Notes: generated by a model not told the origin, from the letters alone. Numbered from the stretch's first letter, positions 8,344 to 17,653 are shown. The stretch: 64,000 nucleotides of DNA from Acidihalobacter_A sp037381185 (GCF_037381185.1 NZ_JARRQY010000005.1:1-64000), one strand, 5' to 3'. Program-made: numbers and translations.

Positions 8344-9303
8344 ATGTTGCTCTCCCTGATCGCCATCGCCGCCGGCTTCGCCCTGCTCATCTGGGGCGCC
8401 GACCGCTTCGTCAACGGGGCCGCGGCGCTGGCCCGCAATCTCGGCGTGCCGCCGCTGGTGATCGGCCTGACCATCGTCGGGATGGGCACCTCGGCTCCCG
8501 AACTGCTGGTCTCGGGCCTGGCCGCCGTCCAGGGCAACCCGGGCCTGGGCATCGGCAACGCGATCGGCTCGAACGTCGCCAACATCGGCCTCGTGCTCGG
8601 CACCACCGCGCTGATCGCACCGCTCAGCGTGCACTCGCGCCTGCTGCAGCGCGAGCTGCCGCTGCTGCTGATCGCCATGCTGTTCGGCTACTTCGTGCTC
8701 GCCGACGGCCGCCTGCAACGCGTCGAAGGCCTGGCGCTGCTGTGCGGCCTCGCGCTGATTCTGGCCTGGATGGTCTACAGCGCCCGCCGTGCCGGTCGCC
8801 AGGAAGCCATCGCCGAGGAACTCGAACTGCCGCAGGCGATGAGTACCGCGCACGCAACGCTGCTGTTCGTTCTGGGGCTGGTCATCCTGCTGGCGGGCTC
8901 CAAGTTTCTGGTCTGGGGCGCAGTGGATATCGCCGAGCGTCTTGGCGTCAGCGATCTGGTCATCGGCCTGACCATCGTCGCCATCGGCACCAGCCTGCCG
9001 GAACTGGCCGCATCCATCATTAGCGCCCGCCGCGGCGAACCCGACATCGCACTGGGCAACGTCGTCGGCTCCAATCTGTTCAACGTACTCGGCGTGCTCG
9101 GCCTGCCCGGCCTGATCGACCCCGGCCCTGTGCCTAGCGAGGTTCTGAGCCGGGACTATCCGGTCATGCTCGGCTTGACCGTGCTACTGTTCGTCTTCGC
9201 CTTCAGCCTGCGCAGCGACGAACGCCGCATCAACCGCATCGAAGGCGGGCTGCTGCTCGCCGCATTCATCGGCTATGAAATCTGGATCTATCTCTCTCCT
9301 TGA
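8344..9303 (+). CDS. yrbG: Calcium/sodium antiporter family protein (YrbG)
   Basis: Inner-membrane CaCA-family exchanger. It has 319 residues and about ten hydrophobic segments. Both alpha repeats are present: VGMGTSAPELLVSG with GNAIGSNVANIGLVLG, and VAIGTSLPELAASI with GNVVGSNLFNVLGVLG. The inverted duplicated GTSxPEL and GSNxxN motifs coordinate cations in this family. It heads the conserved yrbG-kdsD-kdsC-lptC-lptA-lptB order. The in vivo ion is unproven. Confidence 0.92.
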   Translation: MLLSLIAIAAGFALLIWGADRFVNGAAALARNLGVPPLVIGLTIVGMGTSAPELLVSGLAAVQGNPGLGIGNAIGSNVANIGLVLGTTALIAPLSVHSRLLQRELPLLLIAMLFGYFVLADGRLQRVEGLALLCGLALILAWMVYSARRAGRQEAIAEELELPQAMSTAHATLLFVLGLVILLAGSKFLVWGAVDIAERLGVSDLVIGLTIVAIGTSLPELAASIISARRGEPDIALGNVVGSNLFNVLGVLGLPGLIDPGPVPSEVLSRDYPVMLGLTVLLFVFAFSLRSDERRINRIEGGLLLAAFIGYEIWIYLSP

Positions 9304-9307
9304 CGCC

Positions 9308-10127
9308 ATGCATCTGGACGCCTCCCAACTGACCGAACTCGGTCTTGCCGTCATCCGCACCGAGTCCGCCGCGATCGAAGCGCTCGCCGAGCGGATGGAC
9401 GACGCCTTCGTCGCCGCCTGCCGCCATCTGCACGCCTGCCGCGGACGCATCGTCGTACTCGGCATGGGCAAGTCCGGCCACATTGCCCATCATCCGGCGA
9501 CTTGGGGTACCACTGATCGCCATGACCGGCAATCCGCACTCCGCACTCGCGCGCGAAGCCACGGTGCATATCGACGTCAGCGTGGAGCGCGAAGCCTGCC
9601 CGCTAGGTCTGGCGCCGACCTCCAGCACCACCGCCGCGCTGGTCATGGGTGACGCGCTGGCCATCGCACTGCTCGAGGCCCGCGGCTTCACCGCCGAAGA
9701 CTTCGCCCGCTCGCACCCGGGCGGACGCCTGGGCCGACGCCTCCTGCTGCACGTCGCCGACATCATGCACAAGGGCGACGCCGTTCCCGCCGTCGCGCCG
9801 GACACGCCTCTGGGCGAGGCGCTGCTGGAGATTACGCGCAAGAATCTCGGCATGACGGCCATCATCGACGCCGAACGCAAGGTCATCGGCGTATTCACCG
9901 ACGGCGACCTGCGCCGCACCCTGAACCAAGGACACGACATCCAGCGCGTACGCATGGAGCAGGTAATGACCCGCGACTGCCGTACCATCCACCCGGAAAC
10001 GCTGGCGGCTGAAGCGGTCAAACTGATGGAAGACCACCGCATCACCGCCCTGCCCGTTACCGACGCCGACAACCGCCTGATCGGCGCGCTCAACATGCAG
10101 GACCTGCTGCGCGCCGGCGTGGTCTGA
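9308..10127 (+). pseudogene. kdsD: D-arabinose 5-phosphate isomerase (KdsD), disrupted by internal deletion and frameshift
   Basis: KdsD converts ribulose 5-phosphate to arabinose 5-phosphate for KDO of LPS. Frame 1 starts at ATG 9308 and encodes 59 normal residues ending in VVLGMGKSGHI, then runs out of homology near 9484. Homology resumes at once in another frame with LPIIRRLGVPLIAMTG (from 9483) and continues through CPLGLAPTSSTTAALVMGDA, both CBS domains and LLRAGVV to 10127. Against the roughly 328-residue E. coli protein, about 52 residues of the SIS domain are missing. This includes the HPGEAAHGDLGM and SNSGES regions, with a frame change on top. Either a real lesion, with another isomerase such as GutQ compensating, or an assembly error. 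Confidence 0.88.
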
Positions 10128-10151
10128 AAACGAAGCGACAGCGAAGACACC

Positions 10152-10691
10152 ATGCTCGAACTCTCCAACGATGCCCTGCAACAGCGCCTGAACGCCATTC
10201 GTCTGGTCATCTTCGACGTCGATGGCGTACTCACCGACGGACGACTGCTGCTCGGCGACGACGGCCAGGAATACAAGGCCTTCAACGCCAAGGACGGTCA
10301 CGGCATGCGCATGCTGCAGGACAGCGGCGTGGCGCTGGCCATCCTCACCGGGCGCCGCTCGCAGGTCGTCGAACGGCGCGCCGCCGATCTCGGCATCGCC
10401 CACGTCATCCAGGGCCGGCGCGACAAGCTGCCCGCCTTCGAGGAACTGCTCGAAGCCACGCGCCACAGCCCCGAGGCCATCGCCTACGTCGGCGACGACG
10501 TGGTCGACTTGCCCGTCATGCGGCGCGTCGGTGTGGCCGTAGCCGTGGCCGACGCCTCCCCCCTGATCCGCGAGCATGCCCACTGGATCACCGCCAGCCC
10601 CGGCGGACACGGCGCGGCGCGCGAAGTCTGCGAGCGCATCATGCAGGTCCAGGGCAACCTGGAACGTCTGCTCGCCACCTACCTCCGCTGA
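10152..10691 (+). CDS. kdsC: 3-deoxy-D-manno-octulosonate 8-phosphate phosphatase (KdsC)
   Basis: Removes phosphate from KDO 8-phosphate before KDO activation for lipid A. It has 179 residues, a C0-type HAD phosphatase without a cap domain. The catalytic motif FDVDGVLTDG gives Asp22 and Asp24. Motif II is ILTGRRS and motif III/IV is YVGDDVVDLPVM. It is 24 bases downstream of the broken kdsD and 18 bases upstream of lptC. Confidence 0.95.
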   Translation: MLELSNDALQQRLNAIRLVIFDVDGVLTDGRLLLGDDGQEYKAFNAKDGHGMRMLQDSGVALAILTGRRSQVVERRAADLGIAHVIQGRRDKLPAFEELLEATRHSPEAIAYVGDDVVDLPVMRRVGVAVAVADASPLIREHAHWITASPGGHGAAREVCERIMQVQGNLERLLATYLR

Positions 10692-10709
10692 CCCGGGCAG
10701 CAGCGGCGC

Positions 10710-11261
10710 ATGAACGCCCAACGCCTGTGGTACGGAGCCGTGGCACTAGCCACCGTGGCCATGGCCGCCTGGCTGCTGGGCCAGCTCGTTCCGCCGCTGA
10801 GCAAACCGCACCCGCCCACCAGCGGCGTCGACTACCGCGCCAGCGGTATCACGCTGACCCAGATGCGCACCAACGGCAAACCGCGCTACCGTCTGCAGGC
10901 CACGACCCTGACCCACACGCTACCCGACGACATCACCCACCTACAGGATGTCGTACTGACCGTCTACCCTCAGACCGGGGCCCCCGTCATCCTGACCACG
11001 CCCCGCGCGGACCTGCAGGCCGACGGCGAACACGTACACATGCCCGAGAGGGTGGTCATAACGCGTTCGGCCACCGACGGAGAACTCAAGCTGGTCACCT
11101 CCGACCTATACGTCAACATCCGCACCCAGACCGCTACCAGCCAGGCGCATACGACCATCGACGCTCCCGGTTACCATGTACAGGGGCTTGGCCTTCACGC
11201 CGACTTCGCCGACCATGTCTTCGAACTGCTGCGCGAGGTGCGCAGCACCTACCAGCGCTGA
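10710..11261 (+). CDS. lptC: LPS export protein LptC
   Basis: Bitopic inner-membrane protein that passes LPS from LptB2FG to LptA. It has 183 residues, with one N-terminal membrane helix (about residues 8-26, VALATVAMAAWLLGQLV) and a periplasmic beta-jellyroll domain. YRASGITLTQMRTNGKPRYRL and the C-terminal part match the LptC/YrbK family. It sits between kdsC and lptA. Confidence 0.92.
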   Translation: MNAQRLWYGAVALATVAMAAWLLGQLVPPLSKPHPPTSGVDYRASGITLTQMRTNGKPRYRLQATTLTHTLPDDITHLQDVVLTVYPQTGAPVILTTPRADLQADGEHVHMPERVVITRSATDGELKLVTSDLYVNIRTQTATSQAHTTIDAPGYHVQGLGLHADFADHVFELLREVRSTYQR

Positions 11262-11269
11262 CGACCACT

Positions 11270-11797
11270 ATGCGAAACGATCTCATTAGCCCACGCCTGC
11301 TCCTGACCACCGCCCTGTTCTGCCTGGCGCCCCTGCCCGCCGCTGCGCAAACTCCGGCAGCGCCCGAGGCTCCGGTACACATCAGCGCCGACCATTTCCG
11401 CTTCAACCAGCAGAAAGGCACCGGAAACTACAGCGGCAACGTGGTGGTCACCCAGGACAAACTCATGATCAAGGGCGACAAGCTGGACATCCTCGCCCCC
11501 AACAGCGGACCGATCCAGAAACTGACCATGATCGGCACGCCGGCGACCTTCGAAGACACCACCGCCGAAGGCAAGCGCATCACCGGCCAGGCAAAGAACA
11601 TGGTCTACAACCCCGCCGAACAGAGCATCGTGCTCACCGGCGACGCCCAGCTACAGCAGCGCGGCAACGCCTTCCGCGCCAGTCGCATCGTCTACGACAT
11701 CCGGCGCGACCTGGTCGACGCCGGCGCGCCGGGACAACGCATCGAGGCCACCTACACACCCGCCACGGGCAAGACCGCGGAGACGCCAAAACAATGA
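11270..11797 (+). CDS. lptA: LPS transport periplasmic protein LptA
   Basis: Periplasmic bridge protein of LPS export. It has 175 residues. A signal peptide is visible (RLLLTTALFCLAPLPAAAQ), followed by the OstA-like domain with the repeating pattern ISADHFRFNQQKGTGNYSGN and VLTGDAQLQQRGNAFRASRI. It starts at ATG 11270, 8 bases after the lptC stop, and its stop overlaps the lptB start (ATGA). Confidence 0.94.
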   Translation: MRNDLISPRLLLTTALFCLAPLPAAAQTPAAPEAPVHISADHFRFNQQKGTGNYSGNVVVTQDKLMIKGDKLDILAPNSGPIQKLTMIGTPATFEDTTAEGKRITGQAKNMVYNPAEQSIVLTGDAQLQQRGNAFRASRIVYDIRRDLVDAGAPGQRIEATYTPATGKTAETPKQ

Positions 11798-12519
11798 GCG
11801 TGCTGCGCGGCACCGAACTCGCCAAGCGCTACCGCGGCCGCGACGTACTGGCCAGCGTCTCGCTGGAAGTCGCTAGCGGCGAAGTGGTCGGCCTACTCGG
11901 CCCTAACGGCGCCGGCAAGACCACCTGCTTCTACATCATGGTCGGCCTGATCCAGGCCGATGGAGGCAACATCCAGCTCAACGAACAGGAGATCACGCGT
12001 TTCCCCATGCACGCGCGCGCGCGCATGGGCATCGGCTACCTGCCGCAGGAAGCCTCCGTGTTCCGCCGTCTGAGCGTCGAGGACAACATCCGCGCCGTAC
12101 TGGAACTGCGCAAGGAACTCGATGCCAAGGGCCGCGAGGAAGCGCTCGACGCCCTGCTCGAGGAACTCCAGATCGGGCATATCCACGACAGCCGCGGCTA
12201 CAGCCTCTCGGGCGGTGAACGCCGGCGCGTCGAAATCGCCCGTGCCCTGGCCGCCGACCCCGCCTTCATCCTGCTCGACGAACCTTTCGCCGGCGTCGAT
12301 CCGATTTCCGTACTCGACATCCAGCGCATCGTGCGCCATCTGAGCGAGCGCAACATCGGCGTGCTGATCACCGATCACAACGTGCGCGAAACCCTGGGTA
12401 TCTGCCAACGGGCCTACATTCTGAGCGAAGGGCGCGTGCTCGCCGAAGGCGGCCCCGAGGACATCCTGCACAATCGCAAGGCCCGCGAGGTCTACCTCGG
12501 TGAAGACTTCAAACTGTGA
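11794..12519 (+). CDS. lptB: LPS export ABC transporter ATP-binding protein LptB
   Basis: ATPase driving LPS extraction by LptB2FG. It has 241 residues. Walker A is GPNGAGKTT (36-44), the signature is YSLSGGERRRVEIARAL, Walker B is FILLDEPFAGVDP, and the switch histidine is in ITDHNVRETL. The start overlaps lptA. lptF and lptG are not in the window. Confidence 0.97.
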   Translation: MSVLRGTELAKRYRGRDVLASVSLEVASGEVVGLLGPNGAGKTTCFYIMVGLIQADGGNIQLNEQEITRFPMHARARMGIGYLPQEASVFRRLSVEDNIRAVLELRKELDAKGREEALDALLEELQIGHIHDSRGYSLSGGERRRVEIARALAADPAFILLDEPFAGVDPISVLDIQRIVRHLSERNIGVLITDHNVRETLGICQRAYILSEGRVLAEGGPEDILHNRKAREVYLGEDFKL

Positions 12520-12610
12520 TGCCGCACCAGCGCTGCCTCGCGCACCTCGGCGGACGGCGCCTCCGGCCTCGTACGCCAGCAGAGCGCACCATGCGGATCG
12601 AGAGCACATC

Positions 12611-12637
12611 TTGCATCCGAGATGGATTCGATATAAT
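12611..12637 (+). promoter_or_regulatory. Likely sigma-70 promoter for rpoN
   Basis: A TTGCAT box at 12611 and a perfect TATAAT at 12632 lie about 85-110 bases before the rpoN start, with 15-base spacing (shorter than the ideal 17). The 5' leader then holds GCGGCG-AAA-CGCCGC, a small hairpin, just before rpoN. The rest of the 200-base lptB-rpoN gap shows no gene. Confidence 0.5.
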
Positions 12638-12720
12638 CCTGGACATGACACAGCAAAAACCAGACAGGAGGCACCGGCCTGCTGGAGCGAGCGGCGAAAC
12701 GCCGCAATGACGGAAACCCG

Positions 12721-14178
12721 ATGATCAAGCCTTCGATTCAACTCAAGCTGGGGCAGCAACTGGCCATGACGCCCCAGTTGCAGCAGGCGATTCGCCTGCT
12801 GCAGTATTCCACCCTAGAGCTGCAGACCCACATCCAGGAGATTCTAGAAACCAATCCGCTGCTGGACAGCGACGAGGAAAACGACGAGAACTACCCGGCC
12901 GAAGATCAAGAAAACGACGACTCTACCACCAGCGCCGAAGACACGATCCCGGACGACCTGCCCGTCGACAGCGCCTGGGAGGACATCTATGAGCCGGCCA
13001 ACGTACCAGGCTCCGGCAATGGCCGCCTTGAAGGCGAGGAGCGCGATCCCTACGAATCCCAAAGCGGGGGTGACGAATCGCTGATCGACCATCTGCTGTG
13101 GCAGATCCACCTCACCACGATGAACGATCAGGACCGGCAGATCGCCATCAACCTGATCGACGCCATCGACGAAGACGGCTACCTGCAGGAAGATCTGCCC
13201 ACCCTGCAGAACAGCCTGACCCAGGAACTGGGACTGGAAGAGCCGCTCGAGATCGAGGATATCGAGGCGGTACGGCACCTCATCCAGCGCCTCGATCCGC
13301 CCGGCTGCGGCGCCCGCAACCTGTCCGAATGTCTGCTGGCACAGCTCTATGAACTGCCCGCCGACACGCCCTGGCTGGAAGCCGTCCGCAAGCTCATCGG
13401 CGAACATCTCGATCTGCTCGCCAACCACGATTTCAAAACGCTCATGCGCCGCCTCGAACTCGACGAGGCCGGCCTGCAGAGCGCAGTTGCACTGATACAG
13501 ACGCTCAACCCACGCCCCGGTGCGCAGATCAGCGATCGCCGGCCCGAGTACATCGTACCTGACGTCATCGTGCGCAAGCAGGATCAGCGCTGGCGCGTCG
13601 AACTCAACACCGAAGCCATCCCGCGCCTGCGCGTGAACGCCACCTACGCAGCCATGGTCAAGCGCGCCGACACCAGCACGGACAACACCTACATCAAAAA
13701 CCAGCTGCAGGAGGCACGCTGGTTCATCAAGAGTCTGCAGAGCCGTAACGAAACGCTGCTGCGCGTGGCCTCCGCCATCGTCGAACAACAGCGCGGCTTT
13801 CTCGAATATGGCGAGGAAGCCATGAAACCGCTGGTACTGCGCGACATCGCCGAGCAGGTCGAAATGCACGAATCGACCATCTCCCGCGTCACCACGCAGA
13901 AATACATGCACACCCCGCGCGGCATCTTCGAGTTCAAGTATTTCTTCTCCAGCCATGTCGGCACCGCCGACGGCGGCGAGTGCTCGGCGGTGGCCATCCG
14001 CGCGATGATTCGCAAGCTCATCGAAGGGGAACCTGGCGACAAACCCCTTTCAGACAGTAAAATCGCCGCCCTTTTGGGAGAGAAGGGCATTCAGGTGGCC
14101 CGCCGCACGGTCGCCAAGTACCGCGAGGGCATGAATATTCTCTCTTCCAGCGAACGCAAACGCCTGACGAAGGCCTGA
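12721..14178 (+). CDS. rpoN: RNA polymerase sigma-54 factor (RpoN)
   Basis: Directs RNA polymerase to -24/-12 promoters that need enhancer-binding activators. It has 485 residues. Region I is Gln/Leu-rich (LKLGQQLAMTPQLQQAIRLL), followed by an acidic region II (about 50-110), the core-binding region, an HTH segment, and the RpoN box ARRTVAKYRE near the C terminus. It is followed at short distance by hpf and ptsN, the standard order. Its own promoter is probably the TATAAT at 12632. Confidence 0.97.
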   Translation: MIKPSIQLKLGQQLAMTPQLQQAIRLLQYSTLELQTHIQEILETNPLLDSDEENDENYPAEDQENDDSTTSAEDTIPDDLPVDSAWEDIYEPANVPGSGNGRLEGEERDPYESQSGGDESLIDHLLWQIHLTTMNDQDRQIAINLIDAIDEDGYLQEDLPTLQNSLTQELGLEEPLEIEDIEAVRHLIQRLDPPGCGARNLSECLLAQLYELPADTPWLEAVRKLIGEHLDLLANHDFKTLMRRLELDEAGLQSAVALIQTLNPRPGAQISDRRPEYIVPDVIVRKQDQRWRVELNTEAIPRLRVNATYAAMVKRADTSTDNTYIKNQLQEARWFIKSLQSRNETLLRVASAIVEQQRGFLEYGEEAMKPLVLRDIAEQVEMHESTISRVTTQKYMHTPRGIFEFKYFFSSHVGTADGGECSAVAIRAMIRKLIEGEPGDKPLSDSKIAALLGEKGIQVARRTVAKYREGMNILSSSERKRLTKA

Positions 14179-14199
14179 CAGACAACAATGGAGTCACCC

Positions 14200-14517
14200 A
14201 TGCAGATCAACCTCACTGGCCACCACCTCGAACTCACCGACCCGCTGCGTGCCTACGTCGAAGAGAAATTCCAGCGCCTGGAGCGCCATTTCGACAATGT
14301 GATCGACGTACATGTCGTGCTCAGCGTCGAGAAACTCCGCCAGAAGGCCGAAGCCAGTCTGCTGCTCGGCGGCAACCAGCTGCATGCGGAAGCGGAAACC
14401 GAGGACATGTACGCCGCCATCGACGGTCTGGTGGACAAGCTCGACCGGCAGGTCGTCAAGCACAAGGAAAAGATCAAGGACCACCACAAGGCCGACGCCG
14501 ACAAACGTCTTGCCTGA
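14200..14517 (+). CDS. hpf: Ribosome hibernation-promoting factor, short form (HPF)
   Basis: Binds the 30S subunit and promotes dimerised, inactive ribosomes in slow growth. ATG at 14200 (MQINLTGHHLEL) fits the family start and gives 105 residues. An in-frame ATG at 14188 would add four residues. The single beta-alpha-beta fold is recognisable by VTDPLR-like LTDPLRAYVEEKFQRLERHF and EDMYAAIDGLVDKLDRQV. It lacks the C-terminal domain of long HPF. Confidence 0.93.
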   Translation: MQINLTGHHLELTDPLRAYVEEKFQRLERHFDNVIDVHVVLSVEKLRQKAEASLLLGGNQLHAEAETEDMYAAIDGLVDKLDRQVVKHKEKIKDHHKADADKRLA

Positions 14518-14542
14518 ATCCACCAACGCTGTAGGTCACACC

Positions 14543-15010
14543 ATGCAGATCGGCGAACTACTGAGCCTGGATCGCGTCGTAGACAACGCCGACGTTACCA
14601 GCAAAAAACGTACTCTGGAATTGCTCGGTCAGCTGCTAGGCAGTGAGGAAACCGGCCTTTCGGCCGATGAGGTTTTCGACACTCTGCTGGCGCGCGAACG
14701 ACTGGGCAGCACCGGGCTCGGTGCGGGCGTAGCCATTCCCCACGGGCGCATGAAAGGCATCGGACGGGCAGTCGGCGCATTCGTCAAACTGCACGAAGGG
14801 ATCGATTTCGACGCGCCCGACAAACACCCCGTCGATCTGCTCTTCGCATTGATCGTGCCGGAGGAATGCACTGACGCGCATCTCGACATCCTCGCTCAGC
14901 TCGCCAGACTGTTTCGTGACGCCGACACCGTTGCACAACTACGCCAGTGTACGGACAGCGAGACGCTTTACCGCGCACTAACCGAATGGAGTGCGCGGCA
15001 CGCCGCCTGA
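14543..15010 (+). CDS. ptsN: PTS IIA-like nitrogen regulatory protein (PtsN, EIIA-Ntr)
   Basis: Phosphoryl acceptor at the end of the nitrogen PTS that regulates potassium and nitrogen responses. It has 155 residues. The phosphorylated histidine is His67 in GVAIPHGRMKGI. It is 25 bases after hpf and upstream of hprK; with ptsP at 24.2 kb (EI-Ntr) and the HPr at 17.4 kb a full phosphorelay is encoded in the window. Confidence 0.95.
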   Translation: MQIGELLSLDRVVDNADVTSKKRTLELLGQLLGSEETGLSADEVFDTLLARERLGSTGLGAGVAIPHGRMKGIGRAVGAFVKLHEGIDFDAPDKHPVDLLFALIVPEECTDAHLDILAQLARLFRDADTVAQLRQCTDSETLYRALTEWSARHAA

Positions 15011-15073
15011 CCGGACAAGAATCCGGGGCGCAGAAGTGCCGAAAGCGCCCCGGAATTCAGTAGACTAGCCAGC

Positions 15074-16018
15074 ATGGAATCCACTCCGCTGACTGTTCAG
15101 ATGCTGTTCGAGACTCTTTGCGACAAGCTGCAGCTCGAATGGACGGCTGGGCGCAAGGGCGCACAGCGCGCACTCAGCAGCGCCCGCTGCCCCTGGGGCG
15201 GCGCCACGCTGGTCAGCCATCTCGACCTCATCACCACCAGTGCGGTTCAGGTAATCGGCCCGGCCGAGATGGAATATCTCACCGAGCTGCCGCCGGCCGA
15301 ACGCGCCGAAGCCATCCGACATCTGTTTCAAGCCACCGTCGTGGTGCTGCTGGCCGACGGTCTGACCGCCGGCCAGACCCTGCGCGCCGCGGCCGACTCG
15401 CGCAACGTGCCGTTGTTCACCACGCCACTGGCCGAACAGGAATTGCTCAGCCAGCTGCGCTACTACCTCAGCGAAGCGCTTGCCGAGCGCATCACCATGC
15501 ACGGCGTGTTCATGGAAGTGCTTGGCATCGGCGTGTTACTGGCCGGCGACAGCAACGTCGGCAAAAGCGAACTGGCGCTGGAACTGGTCACGCGCGGACA
15601 CCGGCTGGTCGCCGACGATGCCCCGGAACTGGCGCGCATCACGCCCAACACGCTGCAGGCCCACAGTCCTGCGGTACTGCAGGACATGCTGGAGGTTCGC
15701 GGGCTCGGCGTGCTCAACATTCGCGCCATGTACGGCGACAACGCCATCAAGGACCGGAAGAATCTGCAGCTGATCATCGACCTGCGCCACGCCGAACCCG
15801 CCGCGACGGAAACCACGCGTCTGCAAGGCGTGCTGGCCGAGCGCGAACTGCTCGGCGTCACCGTGCCGGTCACCGTCATCAACGTCGCACCCAGCCGCGA
15901 TCTGGCCGTGCTAGTCGAAGCGGCAGTGCGCAAGCATCAACTGCGCGATTCCGGCTACGATGCAGCCGAGGACCTGGCCCAGCGTCAGCTGCACCTGATC
16001 GAGGCCCAGCGCACATGA
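15074..16018 (+). CDS. hprK: HPr kinase/phosphorylase (HprK)
   Basis: Phosphorylates and dephosphorylates HPr on a serine. It has 314 residues. The N-terminal domain is followed by the kinase domain with P-loop GDSNVGKS (158-165), the upstream histidine in TMHGVF (His143) and the signature LEVRGLGVLNIR. HprK in a gammaproteobacterium without sugar permeases nearby points to a regulatory PTS. Its stop overlaps the rapZ start (ATGA). Confidence 0.95.
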   Translation: MESTPLTVQMLFETLCDKLQLEWTAGRKGAQRALSSARCPWGGATLVSHLDLITTSAVQVIGPAEMEYLTELPPAERAEAIRHLFQATVVVLLADGLTAGQTLRAAADSRNVPLFTTPLAEQELLSQLRYYLSEALAERITMHGVFMEVLGIGVLLAGDSNVGKSELALELVTRGHRLVADDAPELARITPNTLQAHSPAVLQDMLEVRGLGVLNIRAMYGDNAIKDRKNLQLIIDLRHAEPAATETTRLQGVLAERELLGVTVPVTVINVAPSRDLAVLVEAAVRKHQLRDSGYDAAEDLAQRQLHLIEAQRT

Positions 16019-16875
16019 GACTCATCATCGTCAGCGGGCTCTCCGGCTCGGGCAAGACCGTCGCCCTGCATGCACTCGAGGACGAAGGGTTCTACTGCAT
16101 CGACAACCTCCACCTCGGCTTGCTATCGCCCTTCGTGACCCAGTTGCTCACGCCACGCCTGAAACTGTACGACGCCGCAGCGGTCGGCATCGACGCACGC
16201 AGCGGCGTCGAGGAACTGCGCCGCTTCGACAGCATCGTGCGCGAGATCCGCGACCAGGGCGTCGAACTGGAGATCATCTATCTTCAAGCCGAAGTCGACA
16301 CCTTGCTCAAGCGCTTCAGCGAAACCCGGCGCAAACACCCGCTGTCGCGCAAGGGGCTGCCGCTGATCGAGGCCATCCACCTCGAACGGTCGCTGCTCAG
16401 CGAAATCGCCGCGCATGCCGACCTCACCATCGACACCACGCACAGCAACGTCCACCAGCTGACCGCGCAGATTCGCGAGCGTGTCGGACGCGATCATACC
16501 GGCGCACTGTCGCTGCAATTCCAGTCCTTCGGTTTTAAACACGGCGTACCGACCGATTCGGATTTCGTATTCGATGTCCGCTGTCTGCCCAATCCACACT
16601 GGGAGCCGCGGCTACGCAGCCAGACCGGCCTCGATCCGGCCGTGCGCGAATACCTGGAAGCGCACCCCATGGTTGAAAACATGTACGACGATCTGCGCCG
16701 TTTTCTGGAGAACTGGATTCCCCGCTTCGAGGCGGAGAACCGCAACTATCTGAGCGTTTCAATCGGCTGCACGGGCGGGCAACACCGCTCCGTCTATCTC
16801 GTACAGCGCCTCGGCGAGCACCTGCGGGCCAACCGTGGCGCCTCCGTCACCATTCGCCACCGGGAACTGGAATGA
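16015..16875 (+). CDS. rapZ: RNase adapter protein RapZ
   Basis: Nucleotide-binding protein. In E. coli it guides RNase E to the sRNA GlmZ and so controls glucosamine-6-phosphate synthesis. It has 286 residues. Walker A is GLSGSGKT (8-15), and the C-terminal domain has SIGCTGGQHRSVYLVQRL. The open frame reaches back to 15118, but the real start is ATG 16015 overlapping hprK. Whether a GlmZ-like target exists here cannot be seen. Confidence 0.95.
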   Translation: MRLIIVSGLSGSGKTVALHALEDEGFYCIDNLHLGLLSPFVTQLLTPRLKLYDAAAVGIDARSGVEELRRFDSIVREIRDQGVELEIIYLQAEVDTLLKRFSETRRKHPLSRKGLPLIEAIHLERSLLSEIAAHADLTIDTTHSNVHQLTAQIRERVGRDHTGALSLQFQSFGFKHGVPTDSDFVFDVRCLPNPHWEPRLRSQTGLDPAVREYLEAHPMVENMYDDLRRFLENWIPRFEAENRNYLSVSIGCTGGQHRSVYLVQRLGEHLRANRGASVTIRHRELE

Positions 16876-16957
16876 ACGCCCCCTCATTTACCCCGAGAAC
16901 CCGCGCCTGGCGTGCAGTCTTGTCGCCGCAATTGTTTACGCGTAGTCTGCCCACCCC

Positions 16958-17359
16958 ATGTCCGTCAGCCTCCTGCTAATCACCCACGGCAACATCGGCC
17001 GCGACCTCGCGGACACCGCGCGCAGCATGCTGGGCACCGACCCGCTGCCCATCGCGCAGCTTTCCGTGCCGCTGTCGGCCAATCCCGACAAGCTGTACGA
17101 GGACGCCCTCGCCATGTGCGAGCAACTCGACCGGGGCGAAGGCGTACTGGTGCTCACGGACATGTTCGGCTCCACACCGAGCAACATCGCCTGCCGGCTG
17201 AACCAGCTACCGCACGTGCGCATCCTGGCGGGCCTGAACCTGCCCATGCTGGTGCGGGTGCTCAACTACCCCAACCTGGACCTGGAAACACTCAGTGCGA
17301 AAGCACTGAGCGGTGGGCACGACGGCGTGCTCGACTGCCAGCAGTCGCGCCACAACTAG
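16958..17359 (+). CDS. PTS mannose-type IIA protein
   Basis: A 133-residue EIIA of the mannose family with phosphorylatable His10 in LLLITHGNIG and the DMFGSTPSNIA loop. No IIB, IIC or IID partner is nearby, so it probably acts in regulation as part of the same phosphorelay as HPr and PtsN. It lies 82 bases after rapZ and 15 bases before HPr. Confidence 0.9.
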   Translation: MSVSLLLITHGNIGRDLADTARSMLGTDPLPIAQLSVPLSANPDKLYEDALAMCEQLDRGEGVLVLTDMFGSTPSNIACRLNQLPHVRILAGLNLPMLVRVLNYPNLDLETLSAKALSGGHDGVLDCQQSRHN

Positions 17360-17374
17360 ACTGCCGAGGAATCG

Positions 17375-17653
17375 ATGACCATGAGCATCAGCCGCGACGT
17401 CACCATCATCAACCGCCTGGGCCTGCACGCCCGCGCTGCGGCCCGTTTCGTCAACCTCGCCTCACAGTACGAGGCCGCCGTCGAAGTCGAACGCAACGGC
17501 CAGAAGGTCAACGGCAAGAGCATCATGGGCGTCATGATGCTGGCTGCCGCCCAGGGCAGCAGCATCAAGCTCCACGCCGATGGATCCGACGCCGAGGACG
17601 CTCTCAGCGCCCTGGTCGAACTCATCGCACAGCGCTTCGGCGAGGATTCCTAA
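17375..17653 (+). CDS. ptsO: HPr family phosphocarrier protein (NPr-like)
   Basis: Small phosphocarrier of the PTS, 92 residues from ATG 17375. ATG 17381 is an alternative, and GAGGA at 17366-17370 could serve either. The active histidine is in NRLGLHARAAARFV, and the regulatory serine for HprK is in NGKSIMGVMML. Lying between the IIA-Man gene and EI, it is the likely substrate of both EI proteins and HprK. The symbol is by context; ptsH would also be acceptable. Confidence 0.9.
   Translation: MTMSISRDVTIINRLGLHARAAARFVNLASQYEAAVEVERNGQKVNGKSIMGVMMLAAAQGSSIKLHADGSDAEDALSALVELIAQRFGEDS

Noticed and set aside
12645..12710. Short leader peptide frame (MTQQKPDRRHRPAGASGETPQ-like) before rpoN
   Set aside because: It has an ATG only 8 bases after the -10 box and no ribosome site; the strong AGGAGG lies inside it without a following start codon.
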